A DNA stretch of 64,000 nt, from the NCBI GenBank assembly GCA_016794525.1, contig JAEUJY010000174.1:1-64000 (forward strand), given 5' to 3'. The stretch comes from Myxococcales bacterium (GTDB lineage Bacteria; Myxococcota_A; Polyangia; Haliangiales; Haliangiaceae). Both the position numbers and the translations under genes were made by a program. This document shows positions 44,696 to 58,105 of this stretch, in pieces (position 1 is the first letter of the stretch; every line of letters begins with the position of its first letter). The notes under the pieces are model-generated. The model was not told where the DNA came from, searched no databases, and worked only from the letters and a program-made list of their open reading frames with translations.

Positions 44696-46217
44696 CGGCG
44701 CCTCGCAGCGCGGCCAGCCGCTGGGTCAGCTCGGGATCGCCCGGCGCCGCGGCCAGGCCGCGCTCGAGCGTGGCGATCGCCGCGGCGCGATCGCCGCCGG
44801 CGGCCTCGAGGTTGGCGCCGGCGAGGTAGCAGCGGACCCGCTTCGGCGCGACCCGCTGGCCGGCGGCGAAGTGCGCGCGCGCGGCGTCCATCGCGCCGGC
44901 CTTGACGTCGAGCTGGCCGAGGTAGAAGTGCGCGTACTCGGAGCGCGGGTCGACGGCGAGCAGGCCGAGGTACGCGGCGCGCTCGCTGGGCAGGCCCATG
45001 CGCCGCGACGCGCCGCCCCAGGTGCGGAAGTGATCGGCGGCGACGTCGGTGGTCGCCAGCACGGTCGTCATCAGCACGAACGCCAGCGCGCCGGCGCCGA
45101 GCCGCCCCGCGATCGCCCGCGCGCCGCCGCGCCGCGCCGCGACCGCCGCGCCGAGGACGAGCGCGAGCCCGACCAGCGCCGCGCGCGCCAGCGGCAGCGG
45201 GTGGCGCACGACGTAGATCGCCCCGGCCGAGAGCGCGGCGGCGGCGATCGCCAGCGCCGCGCCCGCCGGGACCCGGGCCAGCGGCGCGACCAGCCGGCGC
45301 CCGAACCGCAGCGCCGCGTCGGCGGGCGCGCCCGGCACCACCAGCAGGTAGCTGGCGATCATGTAGTAGGAGAACAGCCCGATATCGAGATCGATCAGCT
45401 CGATGCCGACGTGCAGGCCGACGCCGAGCGGCGCCGCGACGAACCACGTTCGGCGGTTCCAGATCGTCGCCGCCAGCGCGACCTCGGTGGCCAGCACCAG
45501 CACCGCGACGGTGGCGAAGCCGAGGCCGCCGATCAGCGATCGCACCGTGCCGGGTTGCACCTGGCTCGCGAGCAGCGTGCCGTCGACCCAGGCGCGATCG
45601 ACCTTGGCCACCGCGGCCCACAGGTAGACGATCGCCAGCTGCACCAGCACCAGCCGCAGCGCCCACGCGCGCAGCCAGCGTCGCCCGTCGGCGCCGACGC
45701 TGGTCGGCGCGGTCGGCACGAAGCACAACAGGAACAGCACCAGGCACATCAGGTAGTGGTGCTGGTACGAGTCGAGCTGGCTGACGAAGTACGCGTAGGC
45801 GTAGAGCGCGGCCGCCAGCGGCAGGAGCACCCGCACCGCGACGCCGACCGCGCACAGCGCGAACGCGATCGCGAGCAGCCCGTAGACGAAGCTCATGCCG
45901 GTGCGATCGGGCGCGGGCAAGAGCGGCAGCGGCAGCTGCGGCACGTTGAACCCGCCGGCGCCGTAGCGCGGCGCGTGGGCGAGCTGCAGCACCGCGTCGA
46001 TCGCGTGCAGGCCGAAGAAGCACAGCCGGAACAGCGCCCAGCTGGCCCACGACAGCTCGAAGTCGAGCCAGAACCGGCCGCGGGTCGCGGTGGGCAAGGC
46101 CGCGGCGCGCACCGGCGGGCGCGGGGTGGCCGGCGCGGGGGCCGTCGACGCCGGCGCGGCGGGCGCCGCCGGCCCGGGGCCGGGGCGCTTCTGCTGGGAG
46201 CGGGTGCGCTTGGCCAT
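44685..46217 (-). CDS. HTTM-domain membrane protein with C-terminal TPR-like repeats
   Basis: 510 residues. The N-terminal ~45 are an Ala/Pro-rich, basic cytosolic region. Multiple transmembrane helices follow through ~395 (FWLDFELSWASWALFRLCFFGLH…QLDSYQHHYLMCLVLFLLCFVPTAPTS…LGLALVLGAAVAAR…). The pattern SYQHHYLM and YLWAAVAKVDRAW is that of HTTM (vitamin K-dependent gamma-carboxylase-like) proteins. The C-terminal ~110 residues are TPR-like (EYAHFYLGQLDVKAGAMDAARAHFAAG…AIATLERGLAAAPGDPEL). The start ATG directly follows the stop of the partner gene (TAGATG). Substrate unknown; whether it carboxylates anything is inference. Confidence 0.85.
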   Translation of the reverse strand: MAKRTRSQQKRPGPGPAAPAAPASTAPAPATPRPPVRAAALPTATRGRFWLDFELSWASWALFRLCFFGLHAIDAVLQLAHAPRYGAGGFNVPQLPLPLLPAPDRTGMSFVYGLLAIAFALCAVGVAVRVLLPLAAALYAYAYFVSQLDSYQHHYLMCLVLFLLCFVPTAPTSVGADGRRWLRAWALRLVLVQLAIVYLWAAVAKVDRAWVDGTLLASQVQPGTVRSLIGGLGFATVAVLVLATEVALAATIWNRRTWFVAAPLGVGLHVGIELIDLDIGLFSYYMIASYLLVVPGAPADAALRFGRRLVAPLARVPAGAALAIAAAALSAGAIYVVRHPLPLARAALVGLALVLGAAVAARRGGARAIAGRLGAGALAFVLMTTVLATTDVAADHFRTWGGASRRMGLPSERAAYLGLLAVDPRSEYAHFYLGQLDVKAGAMDAARAHFAAGQRVAPKRVRCYLAGANLEAAGGDRAAAIATLERGLAAAPGDPELTQRLAALRGAGVP

Positions 46218-46615
46218 CTACAACCGCGGGATCGTGCACAGGTCGAAGCCGCCGACCGAGTACGGCTCGCCGCGCACCGGCTTGCAGGTCAGGAACGCGG
46301 TCACCGTCGAGCCCGGGTGCTGCTTGCACAGCCGCGCCGCCATCGCCTCGACCACCGTGCGGCGCCCGCGCCGGGCGATCGCGATCCACGCGTCGTGGAA
46401 CTCGCGGCCCAGCTCGATCGGCCGGTCGTCGACGCGCAGCTCGACGTCGCAGGCCAGCGACCGCGTCGACGAGAACATCCGCCACGCGAACCGCTCGTCG
46501 TGCTCGTCGCGGCGCACCAGGTAGTAGTGCAGCGGCAGCAGCAGCTGCAGCGCGACGAACCCGGCGATGAACGCGTGCGGCCAGGCCGGGCGGAACCAGG
46601 AGCGGAGCGTGGAGA

Positions 46616-46619
<4 letters not shown>
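46218..46619 (-). CDS. Small membrane-anchored partner of the HTTM protein
   Basis: 133 residues from GTG 46619, overlapping the lhr stop (GTGA). One N-terminal membrane helix (HAFIAGFVALQLLLPLHYYLV), then a soluble domain (DERFAWRMFSSTRSLACDVELRVDDRPIEL). The motif FAWRMFS resembles the C-terminal extracytoplasmic part of HTTM/VKGC-type proteins, so this looks like a split partner of the neighbouring HTTM protein. Two cysteines late in the chain. Direct abutment with the HTTM start implies coupled translation. Confidence 0.75.
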
Positions 46620-51091
<4,472 letters not shown>

Positions 51092-51268
51092 GGATATACA
51101 GTAGCGGGCGCTGCGCCCGCCGACAACCGCCGACGGCGATGTGCGTTGCCGCACCAAGGCGACGTCGCTGGGCGCCACCCATGCCGCCGGCAACCGCCAT
51201 TCCAACTTCGACGCCCGGGGGCGTATGCTGGTAGCAGCGCGGCAGGGGACCGTCGCGCAGGAGTCATG

Positions 51269-53629
51269 ATGACACGTCATCTCGTGTGCCTGTTCGCGCT
51301 CGCTGCCACCTCGACCGCGCTGATCGCGTGTGGCGAGGTCAGCAACACACCCATCGACGCAGTGCCGTCGGCCACCTTGATCGTCACCGCGGCCGGCGAC
51401 GGCACGGTGACCTCGACGCCGGCCGGCATCAGCTGCGGCGCCGACTGCTCGGAGAGCTTCACGATCGGCACGTCGGTGACGCTGACCGCGGCGCCGGCCG
51501 CCGGCGCGACGTTCCAGGGGTGGAGCGGCGGGGGCTGCACCGGGCTCGGCACCTGCGTCGTCACGATCGCCGGCGACACCGCGATCACGGCGACCTTCGC
51601 GGCCAACCCCACGCTGACGGTCGCGACCGACGGCACCGGCATGGGCATGGTCACCTCGGCGCCCGCCGGCATCACGTGCGGCAGCGACTGCACCGAGTCG
51701 TATCCGTCGGGGACGGTGGTGACCCTCACCGCGACCGCCGACGCCAGCGCGAACTTCGCGGGCTGGGGCGGCGCGTGCACTGGGACCGCGCCCACGTGCG
51801 CGGTCACGCTGGATCAGGCGCGCTCGGTGACCGCCACCTTCACGCTCAACCGCTACGCCCTCGCGGTCACCCGCGCCGGCAGCGGCAGCGGCAGCGTGGC
51901 GTCGACGCCGGCCGGCATCGACTGCGGCGCCGACTGCACCGAGGACTACGATCACGGCACCGCGGTGACGCTGACCGCGACGCCCGCGGTCGGCTCGACG
52001 TTCCTCGGCTGGACCGGTGGCGGCTGCACCGGCACCGCCGACTGCGTCGTCACGCTGACCGCGGTGACCACCGTGACCGCGACGTTCTCGATCAACCAGG
52101 ACAGCCTGACCGTGATGCGCGCCGGCACCGGCACCGGCACGGTCACGTCGACGCCGGCCGGCATCAACTGCGGCAGCGACTGCACCGAGATCTACAACTT
52201 CGGCACGGTCGTGACGCTGACCGCGACGCCGGCGGTTGGCTCGACGTTCACCGGCTGGAGCGGCGCGTGCACCGGCACCGGGCCGTGCATGACCACGATC
52301 ACGGGCGCCACCGGCGTGACCGCCACGTTCACCCTGAACCAGTACACGCTGACGGTGACCCGCGCGGGCACCGGCACCGGCACCGTGACCTCGAGCCCGG
52401 CCGGCATCAATTGCGGCGCCGACTGCACCGAGGTCTACAACCACGGCACCGCCGTCGTGCTGACGGCCGCGGCCGCGGCCGGCTCGACGTTCAGCGGCTG
52501 GAGCGGAGGCGGCTGCACGGGTACCGGCACGTGCACCACGACGATCACCGCCGCGACCTCGGTGACCGCGACGTTCACGTTGAACGCGTACACGCTGACG
52601 GTGACCCGCGCGGGCACCGGCACCGGCACCGTGACCTCGAGCCCGGCGGGCATCAACTGCGGCGCCGACTGCACCGAGGTCCTCAACCACGGCACGATGA
52701 TCACGCTGACCGCGGCTGCGGCCGGCACCTCGACGTTCGCCGGGTGGTCTGGCGGTGGCTGCACCGGCACCGGGACCTGCGTGGTCACGATGACCGCGGC
52801 GACCACCGTGACCGCGACCTTCAACGGCGGTTGCGCCACTGGCTCCGCGACGTTCAACTACGTCGGTTCGCGTCAGACGTTCACCGTGCCGGCGTGCGTG
52901 ACGTCGATCCGCATCGACGCGCGCGGCGCGCAGGGCGGCGGCGGCGGCGCGCTGGGCGGCGTCGGTGGCCTGGGCGCCCGGGCGGTCGGCACCTTCGCGG
53001 TTGCCGGCGGCGCGGTGATCACGATCCAGGTCGGCGGGGCCGGCCTGCCCGGCACCAACAGCGGGGAGCAGGCCGGCGGCAGTGGCGGTGGCGGGACGTT
53101 TGTGGTCAGCTCCGCCGGCAGTCCCCTGATCGTCGCCGGCGGCGGCGGCGGTGCGATGGGGCGCTCGGGCCTGGTGGTCGATGGCGGCCCTGGACTCATC
53201 ACCCCGGACGGCGCCGCGGGCCAGACCAACGGCGGCGCCGGCGGCGTGATGGGCAACGGCGGCACCACGTGGCCGTGGACCGGCTGGCACTCCGGCACCG
53301 GCGGCGGCGGCTTCTACGGCGACGGCGTCAACAACTCGAACGGCAACACCGGCTCGTTTGGGACCATCAACACATTCGGCCGCGCCTACGTCAACGGCGG
53401 CGCCGGTGGCACTGGCGGCTCGCTCGGACGCAGCGGTGGCTATGGCGGTGGCGGCGCGGCCGGGTTCACCGGCGGCGGTGGTGGCGGATTCTCGGGTGGC
53501 GGCAGCGGCAGCCACGATGCGCCCGCCAACCCCAACGGCGGTGGTGGCGGCTCGTACAACGCGGGCACCGCGCCGTCGATGACCGCCGGCTTCCAGACCG
53601 GCAACGGCCAGGTCATCATCACCTGGTAG
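51269..53629 (+). CDS. Lipoprotein with six InlB-type repeats and a glycine-rich domain
   Basis: 786 residues. ATG 51269 is preferred over ATG 51266 because GGAG lies five bases before it. The signal MTRHLVCLFALAATSTALIAC gives a lipidated Cys. Residues ~35-530 are six ~80-residue repeats of the pattern SxPAGIxCGxDCxE…GTxVTLTA…FxGWSG…CTGTG…CxxTITxxxxVTATF (divergent InlB B-repeats), each with two or more cysteines. Residues ~530-786 are a glycine-rich region with many GGxGG and GGGG motifs, ending NGQVIITW. Repeats 5 and 6 contain a near-identical 92-bp DNA unit. It is probably a surface-exposed adhesin-like protein. Confidence 0.87.
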   Translation: MTRHLVCLFALAATSTALIACGEVSNTPIDAVPSATLIVTAAGDGTVTSTPAGISCGADCSESFTIGTSVTLTAAPAAGATFQGWSGGGCTGLGTCVVTIAGDTAITATFAANPTLTVATDGTGMGMVTSAPAGITCGSDCTESYPSGTVVTLTATADASANFAGWGGACTGTAPTCAVTLDQARSVTATFTLNRYALAVTRAGSGSGSVASTPAGIDCGADCTEDYDHGTAVTLTATPAVGSTFLGWTGGGCTGTADCVVTLTAVTTVTATFSINQDSLTVMRAGTGTGTVTSTPAGINCGSDCTEIYNFGTVVTLTATPAVGSTFTGWSGACTGTGPCMTTITGATGVTATFTLNQYTLTVTRAGTGTGTVTSSPAGINCGADCTEVYNHGTAVVLTAAAAAGSTFSGWSGGGCTGTGTCTTTITAATSVTATFTLNAYTLTVTRAGTGTGTVTSSPAGINCGADCTEVLNHGTMITLTAAAAGTSTFAGWSGGGCTGTGTCVVTMTAATTVTATFNGGCATGSATFNYVGSRQTFTVPACVTSIRIDARGAQGGGGGALGGVGGLGARAVGTFAVAGGAVITIQVGGAGLPGTNSGEQAGGSGGGGTFVVSSAGSPLIVAGGGGGAMGRSGLVVDGGPGLITPDGAAGQTNGGAGGVMGNGGTTWPWTGWHSGTGGGGFYGDGVNNSNGNTGSFGTINTFGRAYVNGGAGGTGGSLGRSGGYGGGGAAGFTGGGGGGFSGGGSGSHDAPANPNGGGGGSYNAGTAPSMTAGFQTGNGQVIITW
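52343..52434 (+). repeat. 92-bp intragenic repeat, copy 1
   Basis: Within the InlB-type lipoprotein gene; it matches copy 2 (52589-52680) except for two bases. The period of 246 bp equals 82 codons, the protein repeat length, so a recent tandem duplication or gene conversion is likely. Confidence 0.85.
52589..52680 (+). repeat. 92-bp intragenic repeat, copy 2
   Basis: Second copy of the unit at 52343-52434, offset by 246 bp. Sequence after the unit diverges, so identity is limited to the first part of each protein repeat. Confidence 0.85.
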
Positions 53630-53681
53630 CGGGGCGGCGGGGCGGCGCGGGTGCGGGTCGAGCGACCCGCCCGCGCCGGCG

Positions 53682-54638
53682 CTACTGACAGCCGGCGTTG
53701 GCGATCGCGGCGATCTCGGCGTCGGGGATGCGGCGGTTCCAGACGCGCACGTCGTCGATCTGGCCCTCGGTGGCGCCGCCCTGATCGACGCCGTCGCGGC
53801 CGATCTGGATGCCGGCGCTGGCGTTCTGGATGGTGTTGGTGGAGCCCGAGACGTTGTTCTCGGACTTCACGCCGTTGATGAACAGCCGCAGCCGGTCGCC
53901 ATCGAACGTGCAGGCGACGTGGTTCCACGCGGTCGGGTTGGCGAGCGTGGCGGTCACCGTCGGGAAACTCGCGACGCCGAGCACCACCAGGCACTGCACC
54001 TGCGTGTTGCCGCCGAGGTCGCGCGCGTACGACAGGCCCCAGGAGCTGTCGGCGTCGAACCAGAAGCGTCGGCCGTCGCCGATCTGCGCGGCGTGGGCCA
54101 GCTTGACCCAGGCCTCGACCGACATCGCGGTGAGCGCGGCCGCCGGGGCGCCGGTGCGGACGAACACGCCCGACGACAGATCGAGCGCGGAGCCGTGGTT
54201 GGGGCAGCTCGCGACGTAGTTCGCGGCGTCCGCGCGGGCGATCGAGATCGGCGGGCTGTGGCCGTCGACCGGCGCGCCGCTGCCCTGATCCATGCGGAAG
54301 CACGCCTGCAGGCCGCTGCTGGTGCAGAACGGGTCGGGCGCGGCGTCGATGGGCGGGGCGGCGTCGATCGGCGGGGCGGCGTCGATCGGCGGCGCGGCGT
54401 CGACGTCGGCGGCGTCGATGGGCGCAGCGTCGATGGGCGGCGGGGCGTCGATCGTCGCCGGGGCGTCGACGTCGGCGGCGTCGATCGCGGTCGCGCCGTC
54501 GGGATCGCCGGCGCCATCGGGGCCGCCGGGGCCGTCGAGCTGGGCGCTGTCGGGCGCGGCGTCGCCGTCGCTGCTCAGCCCGTTGGGGGTGAACGCGCAC
54601 CCGGCGATCGCGAGACAGCTGATGGCGAGCGCGCGCAT
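53682..54638 (-). CDS. LamG/concanavalin-type lipoprotein with DAAPID linker (1)
   Basis: 318 residues from ATG 54638. MRALAISCLAIAGC is a short lipoprotein signal. Residues ~20-105 are an Asp/Ala/Pro linker with repeats of PPIDAA. The rest is a LamG/concanavalin-like domain (RMDQGSGAPVDGHSPPISI…MSVEAWVKL…NPTAWNHVACTFDGDRLRLFINGV…GATEGQIDDVRVWNRRIPDAEI), a fold that binds sugars or proteins. It is probably surface-exposed. It converges with the InlB-type gene, 52 bases between stops. Confidence 0.85.
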   Translation of the reverse strand: MRALAISCLAIAGCAFTPNGLSSDGDAAPDSAQLDGPGGPDGAGDPDGATAIDAADVDAPATIDAPPPIDAAPIDAADVDAAPPIDAAPPIDAAPPIDAAPDPFCTSSGLQACFRMDQGSGAPVDGHSPPISIARADAANYVASCPNHGSALDLSSGVFVRTGAPAAALTAMSVEAWVKLAHAAQIGDGRRFWFDADSSWGLSYARDLGGNTQVQCLVVLGVASFPTVTATLANPTAWNHVACTFDGDRLRLFINGVKSENNVSGSTNTIQNASAGIQIGRDGVDQGGATEGQIDDVRVWNRRIPDAEIAAIANAGCQ

Positions 54639-54678
54639 GCCCCCCATTGTAACGGCAACGCGCGGGGGCGGAAGCCAG

Positions 54679-55371
54679 CTAACCGAGCAACGACCGATCG
54701 CCGGTGTAGTGATAGGTGAGCTGGTCCTCACCGAAGCGGTGCGCGCGTCCGACCGGGCACGCGTCCCGCACCGCGAGCCACAGCCGCCAGCGCTCGCGCA
54801 GCTCGTCGCCGTCGCGCGGCGGGCCGGCCGCCAGCGCTCGCGCCAGCGCCGGCGCGCAGCCGTGCGCGCAGTCACACGCGCGCGCCACCGGCGGGCGAGG
54901 CGGCGGGCCGTCGACGTCGATCACGATCGCCGCGCGCAGCCCGAACCACGGCCCGAACGTCGGGTGGATCGCCAGGTGGCTGGGCGCGAGCGCGGCCAGC
55001 CCGGCGACCTCGGCCAGCCGCTGCATCGCCACCCGGCGCGGCGGCGGCTCGGGCGCGAAGCGGAGCGCGGTGGCCGGCCCGGCGGGGCCCACCGCCGCGG
55101 CGACCGCCGCGGTGATGACGTCGGCGGCGTAGCGATCGAGCGGGTCGGGCGCGGCGGCCAGCGCCGGGTCGGCCAGCGCGGCGCGGAACCGCGGCCACAG
55201 CGCCGCGGTGTTGCCGATGACGATCACCAGCGCGCGCGGGCGGCCGTGATCCGGCAGCCGCACGTCGTCCGGAACCCGGACGTTGTAGTCGGCGGCGGCC
55301 GCCGTCGCGCACAGGTCGAACCCGCCGGCGGCGCAGGCCTCGGCGATCGCGGCCACCAGCGCGGCGGTCAT
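54679..55371 (-). CDS. CblC (MMACHC)-like cobalamin-processing protein
   Basis: 230 residues. The segment IHPTFGPWFGLRA (135-147) closely resembles IHPRFGGWFAIRG of human MMACHC, and later WRLWLAVRDACPVGRAHRFGEDQLTYHYTGD matches the human …WRDW…RDA…RYSEEQKAYF… region. MMACHC removes the upper axial ligand of cobalamins. Here Cys166, Cys168 and Cys172 (CDCAHGC) are additional. The start ATG overlaps the stop of the upstream LamG lipoprotein gene (ATGA). It is cytosolic. Activity is inferred from the motif similarity; a QueG-like reductase relative is the alternative. Confidence 0.78.
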   Translation of the reverse strand: MTAALVAAIAEACAAGGFDLCATAAAADYNVRVPDDVRLPDHGRPRALVIVIGNTAALWPRFRAALADPALAAAPDPLDRYAADVITAAVAAAVGPAGPATALRFAPEPPPRRVAMQRLAEVAGLAALAPSHLAIHPTFGPWFGLRAAIVIDVDGPPPRPPVARACDCAHGCAPALARALAAGPPRDGDELRERWRLWLAVRDACPVGRAHRFGEDQLTYHYTGDRSLLG

Positions 55372-56252
55372 CGCGCGGCCGCGGTCGCGATCTCGACCGG
55401 CGTGCGCGCGACGCTCCACAGGCGCACCTCGTCGAGCCCGCCGACCAGCGGCACCGACGGCGTCGCCGCGTCGCCGTCGCAGTTCTGGCCCAGCGTCGTG
55501 CCGTCCATCGTGCCGGTGGCGATCGGCGTCGCGGTGTTGACCGGGACGCCGGCGATGCCGTCGGTGAAGACGGTCAGCGTCGCGCCGGTGTGGACGCACG
55601 CGACGTGGTGCCAGGCGTTGCGCGAGATCGGCGCGCCCCACGCGGTCGCGTTGATGTTGCAGTACGGCGTGACGCTCTCGCTCATCGCGCCCGCGGCCTG
55701 GTGCCAGCCGAGGAAGATCGAGTACTGGCCGTTGTTGTCGACGAGGCCGATCCGGCGATCGCTGGAGGTGCCCGTCATCGGCGGGTCGGTGGTGTAGTAG
55801 ACGAAGCCCTCGATCGTCAGCGGCGCCGGCAGGTCGAGCGCGGTGGTCTCGGCGAACCACAGCGCGCTGGTCGCGCCGAACCCGGCCGCCATGCCGACCC
55901 GGCCGGCGACCGGCGTGACGTTGGTCGACAGGAACGGCTGCGGCCCGCTGCCCACGCGGTTGGTGGTGGTCCCGTCGTCGAACGGCAGGCACAACACCAG
56001 CGACGGATCGCCGGGCGGGCAGAACGCCGACCCGCCGGAGGCGTCGGTGCGCGCGTCGACGCCGGGCGGGGCGTCGATCGGCGGGCGCCCGTCGCTGGGC
56101 GGGGCGTCGACGGCGGCCGCGTCGATCCCGCCGTCGCCGTCGGTCGCGCCCGACGGCGTGAACCCGCAACCGGCGAGCGCGGCCAGCCCGGCCAGCGCCG
56201 CGGCTTTGACGGCGTCGGCCAGACCTGCTGAACTCGAGGGCGTGCGGAGCAT
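55368..56252 (-). CDS. LamG/concanavalin-type lipoprotein with DAAPID linker (2)
   Basis: 294 residues from ATG 56252 (an ATG at 56255 adds one residue); no later start exists before the lipobox. The signal ends ALAGLAALAGC. The linker is Asp/Ala/Pro-rich (PPIDAPPGVDART). The LamG-like domain contains FDDGTTTNRVG, IEGFVYYTTD, NAWHHVACVHTGATLTVFTDGIAG and GGLDEVRLWSVARTPVEI, similar to the gene at 53682-54638. Its 5' end overlaps the divergent lipoprotein gene (start 56242) by 11 bases. It is coupled to the CblC-like gene by an ATGA overlap. Confidence 0.82.
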   Translation of the reverse strand: MLRTPSSSAGLADAVKAAALAGLAALAGCGFTPSGATDGDGGIDAAAVDAPPSDGRPPIDAPPGVDARTDASGGSAFCPPGDPSLVLCLPFDDGTTTNRVGSGPQPFLSTNVTPVAGRVGMAAGFGATSALWFAETTALDLPAPLTIEGFVYYTTDPPMTGTSSDRRIGLVDNNGQYSIFLGWHQAAGAMSESVTPYCNINATAWGAPISRNAWHHVACVHTGATLTVFTDGIAGVPVNTATPIATGTMDGTTLGQNCDGDAATPSVPLVGGLDEVRLWSVARTPVEIATAAAR

Positions 56253-56718
56253 CATCGTGGTCGCGATCGCCGTGGCGCTGGCGGCGGCGTGCAGCGCGCC
56301 TGATCTGCGAGTGTCCGACGATCCCCGCGGCGAGGTCAACGGACGATCGTTCGAGTTCGTGAGCACCAAGCCCGACGGCACCGAGTGGACGTTCCGCACC
56401 CGCGGCAACTCGCTGTGGGTGGCGGTGGTCAACGAGACCAAGTCCGACGAGCTGGGCACGATCGACCTGTCGGCCAAGGAGCGGCGCACGCTGTGGAAGC
56501 TGATCGACCTGGTCGACGTCGGCGGGCGCAAGAAGGGCAAGCCCGACGCCGAGCACGGCACGGTGGTCATGCGGCTGCGCGAGGCCGACGACGACGGTGG
56601 CCACGACCTGATCACGGTGCAGGTGTCGCGCCGCACCAAGGACCAGGACATCATCGACCTGGCCAACTACCTGATCGACCTGGTGGCCAAGCACAAGCAC
56701 GTCGAGGCGCAGTTCTGA
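56242..56718 (+). CDS. Small lipoprotein
   Basis: 158 residues from GTG 56242. The signal VRSIIVVAIAVALAAAC is a near-ideal lipoprotein signal (Cys17), which supports this start even though the start region overlaps the divergent lipoprotein gene. The mature part (RSFEFVSTKPDGTEWTFRTRGNSLWVAVVNETKSDELGTIDLSAKERRTLWKLIDLVDVGG) is a small alpha/beta domain. No family recognised. The following gene starts 88 bases downstream. Confidence 0.75.
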   Translation: MRSIIVVAIAVALAAACSAPDLRVSDDPRGEVNGRSFEFVSTKPDGTEWTFRTRGNSLWVAVVNETKSDELGTIDLSAKERRTLWKLIDLVDVGGRKKGKPDAEHGTVVMRLREADDDGGHDLITVQVSRRTKDQDIIDLANYLIDLVAKHKHVEAQF

Positions 56719-56806
56719 GACGGCGGGGGCGCGGCGCCGCGATGGCCGCAAGTGATCGCCGGGCCGGCTGGCCGCCGCGGCGGCCGGCTCGGTAGCCTGC
56801 GCCGCG

Positions 56807-57481
56807 ATGGGCTTCTTCGATTCGGGTACCGCCAAGTCGCGCGCGCGCCAGCGCACCAGCATGATCGAGGAGGCGACCGCGGCGGGGTGCCAGGTCGTCG
56901 AGATCGTCGACTCGACCGACGCCGCCACCGCGACCTCGGTGGTCGCCGGCACGCTCAAGGTGCTGGTCGGCGGCCGGGTCACCACCGACTTCCACCAGGT
57001 CGTCGTGCTGCGCACCGGGCCGCTGACCCACGCGTACGTGCAGCCGTACCAGGGCATCCAGCCCCAGCCCGGCGAGCACCACGCGATCCTGACCGGCACG
57101 CTGCCGGTGCCGGCGACGCTGCGCCGGCGGCTGCTGGGCCAGCCGGGGTGGGAGGGCGGCCACGGCGAGCACGTCTTCAACCGCGTCCCCGCGATCGCCG
57201 CTGCCAGCAACAACCTGGTGTGGACGTGGAAGGCCGGCTTCACCGAGATCACGCTGCCGTGGGGCGCGCAGGTGCGGCCGGCGGGTGGCGCCACCGCGCA
57301 CCTGACGATGCTGGCCGGGCGCTACGGCGGCATCACCAGCTACCAGGTCGGGTTCAGCGCGTTCGTCAAGCTGGCGTTCGCGATCCGGGCCGCGCTGGTG
57401 CAGGGCGCGACGCAGCCCGGCCAGGAGTTCGCCGAGGCGGTGACCTTCGCGCCGATCGCCGCGGCGCTGCCGCCGGGGTGA
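56807..57481 (+). CDS. Hypothetical cytosolic beta-rich protein
   Basis: 224 residues, no signal peptide. It has beta-strand-like segments (VVEIVDSTDAATATSVV, LKVLVGGRVTTDFHQVVVLRT, HLTMLAGRYGGITSYQVGF) and two aromatic clusters (YVQPYQG, WTWKAGFTEITLPWG). I do not recognise a family. It lies between two small genes in the same direction. Confidence 0.65.
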   Translation: MGFFDSGTAKSRARQRTSMIEEATAAGCQVVEIVDSTDAATATSVVAGTLKVLVGGRVTTDFHQVVVLRTGPLTHAYVQPYQGIQPQPGEHHAILTGTLPVPATLRRRLLGQPGWEGGHGEHVFNRVPAIAAASNNLVWTWKAGFTEITLPWGAQVRPAGGATAHLTMLAGRYGGITSYQVGFSAFVKLAFAIRAALVQGATQPGQEFAEAVTFAPIAAALPPG

Positions 57482-57531
57482 GGCCGGCCGGGGCGCGGGC
57501 CGCCACGTCCGATCTGGGGCATGATGCGGCG

Positions 57532-58104
57532 ATGGCGAAGCGCTGCTGGTTGCCGCTGCTCGGGATGCTCGTGACGGCCGGCGCGGCGCGCGCCGACATC
57601 CCGGTGGGGCTCGAGGAGCCCGGCGAGGACGCCGCGAAGGAGACCGCCCTCGCGTGGCTCGCCGCGGCGAAGGCCGGCGACGCCAAGGCGCTGACCGAGC
57701 TGGCGCTGCTCGACTTCGGCGGCGGCGAGTTCACGTACACCCAGGTGACGATGCCCGCCGACGCCAAGCTGCGGAAGCGCTGCTTCAAGGTCACCACCGT
57801 CAAGAACGACAAGGCGCTGAAGAAGGCGCTGCCGTGCCTGCTCACGCCCGATCTGAAGGCCGCGCTCGCGTCGGTCATCGTGGACGGCGAGGGGTTCGCG
57901 GCCAGCTACGACGACATCCGGCTGACCTCGCCCGGCCTGACCAAGGCCAAGCGCGCGCTCAAGAAGCTCGACGCGTCCCACGCCTACTGGACCTTCGTCG
58001 GCATGGTCGACGGCGTCGCCCACAGCTTCACGCTCGCGATCGCCGTCGAGTTCGCCAGCGGCTCGCCGCAGGTCGGCGCGGTCGTCCACGACTTCGAGAA
58101 GTGA
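57532..58104 (+). CDS. Secreted small protein with KxxK-rich region
   Basis: 190 residues from ATG 57532. The signal peptide runs to about GAARAD. The mature part is mixed alpha/beta with Lys-rich stretches (LRKRCFKVTTVKNDKALKKALPCLL, TKAKRALKKLDASHAYWTFVG) and two cysteines that may pair. The final part (FVGMVDGVAHSFTLAIAVEFASGSPQVGAVVHDFEK) looks like a cystatin/NTF2-like sheet. No family assigned. It ends one base before the hydrolase gene. Confidence 0.7.
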   Translation: MAKRCWLPLLGMLVTAGAARADIPVGLEEPGEDAAKETALAWLAAAKAGDAKALTELALLDFGGGEFTYTQVTMPADAKLRKRCFKVTTVKNDKALKKALPCLLTPDLKAALASVIVDGEGFAASYDDIRLTSPGLTKAKRALKKLDASHAYWTFVGMVDGVAHSFTLAIAVEFASGSPQVGAVVHDFEK

Positions 58105-58105
58105 C

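Noticed and set aside
51400-52830. Regular repeats read as a possible CRISPR-like array
   Set aside because: The repeats are about 240 bp, within a reading frame and encode a known repeat domain; there are no short identical repeats with unique spacers.
51092-53515. Extension of the Lhr frame upstream to 53515
   Set aside because: The added part overlaps the InlB-type lipoprotein gene in the opposite direction and translates to low-complexity Ala/Gly/Arg sequence; the Lhr core starts normally at 51091.
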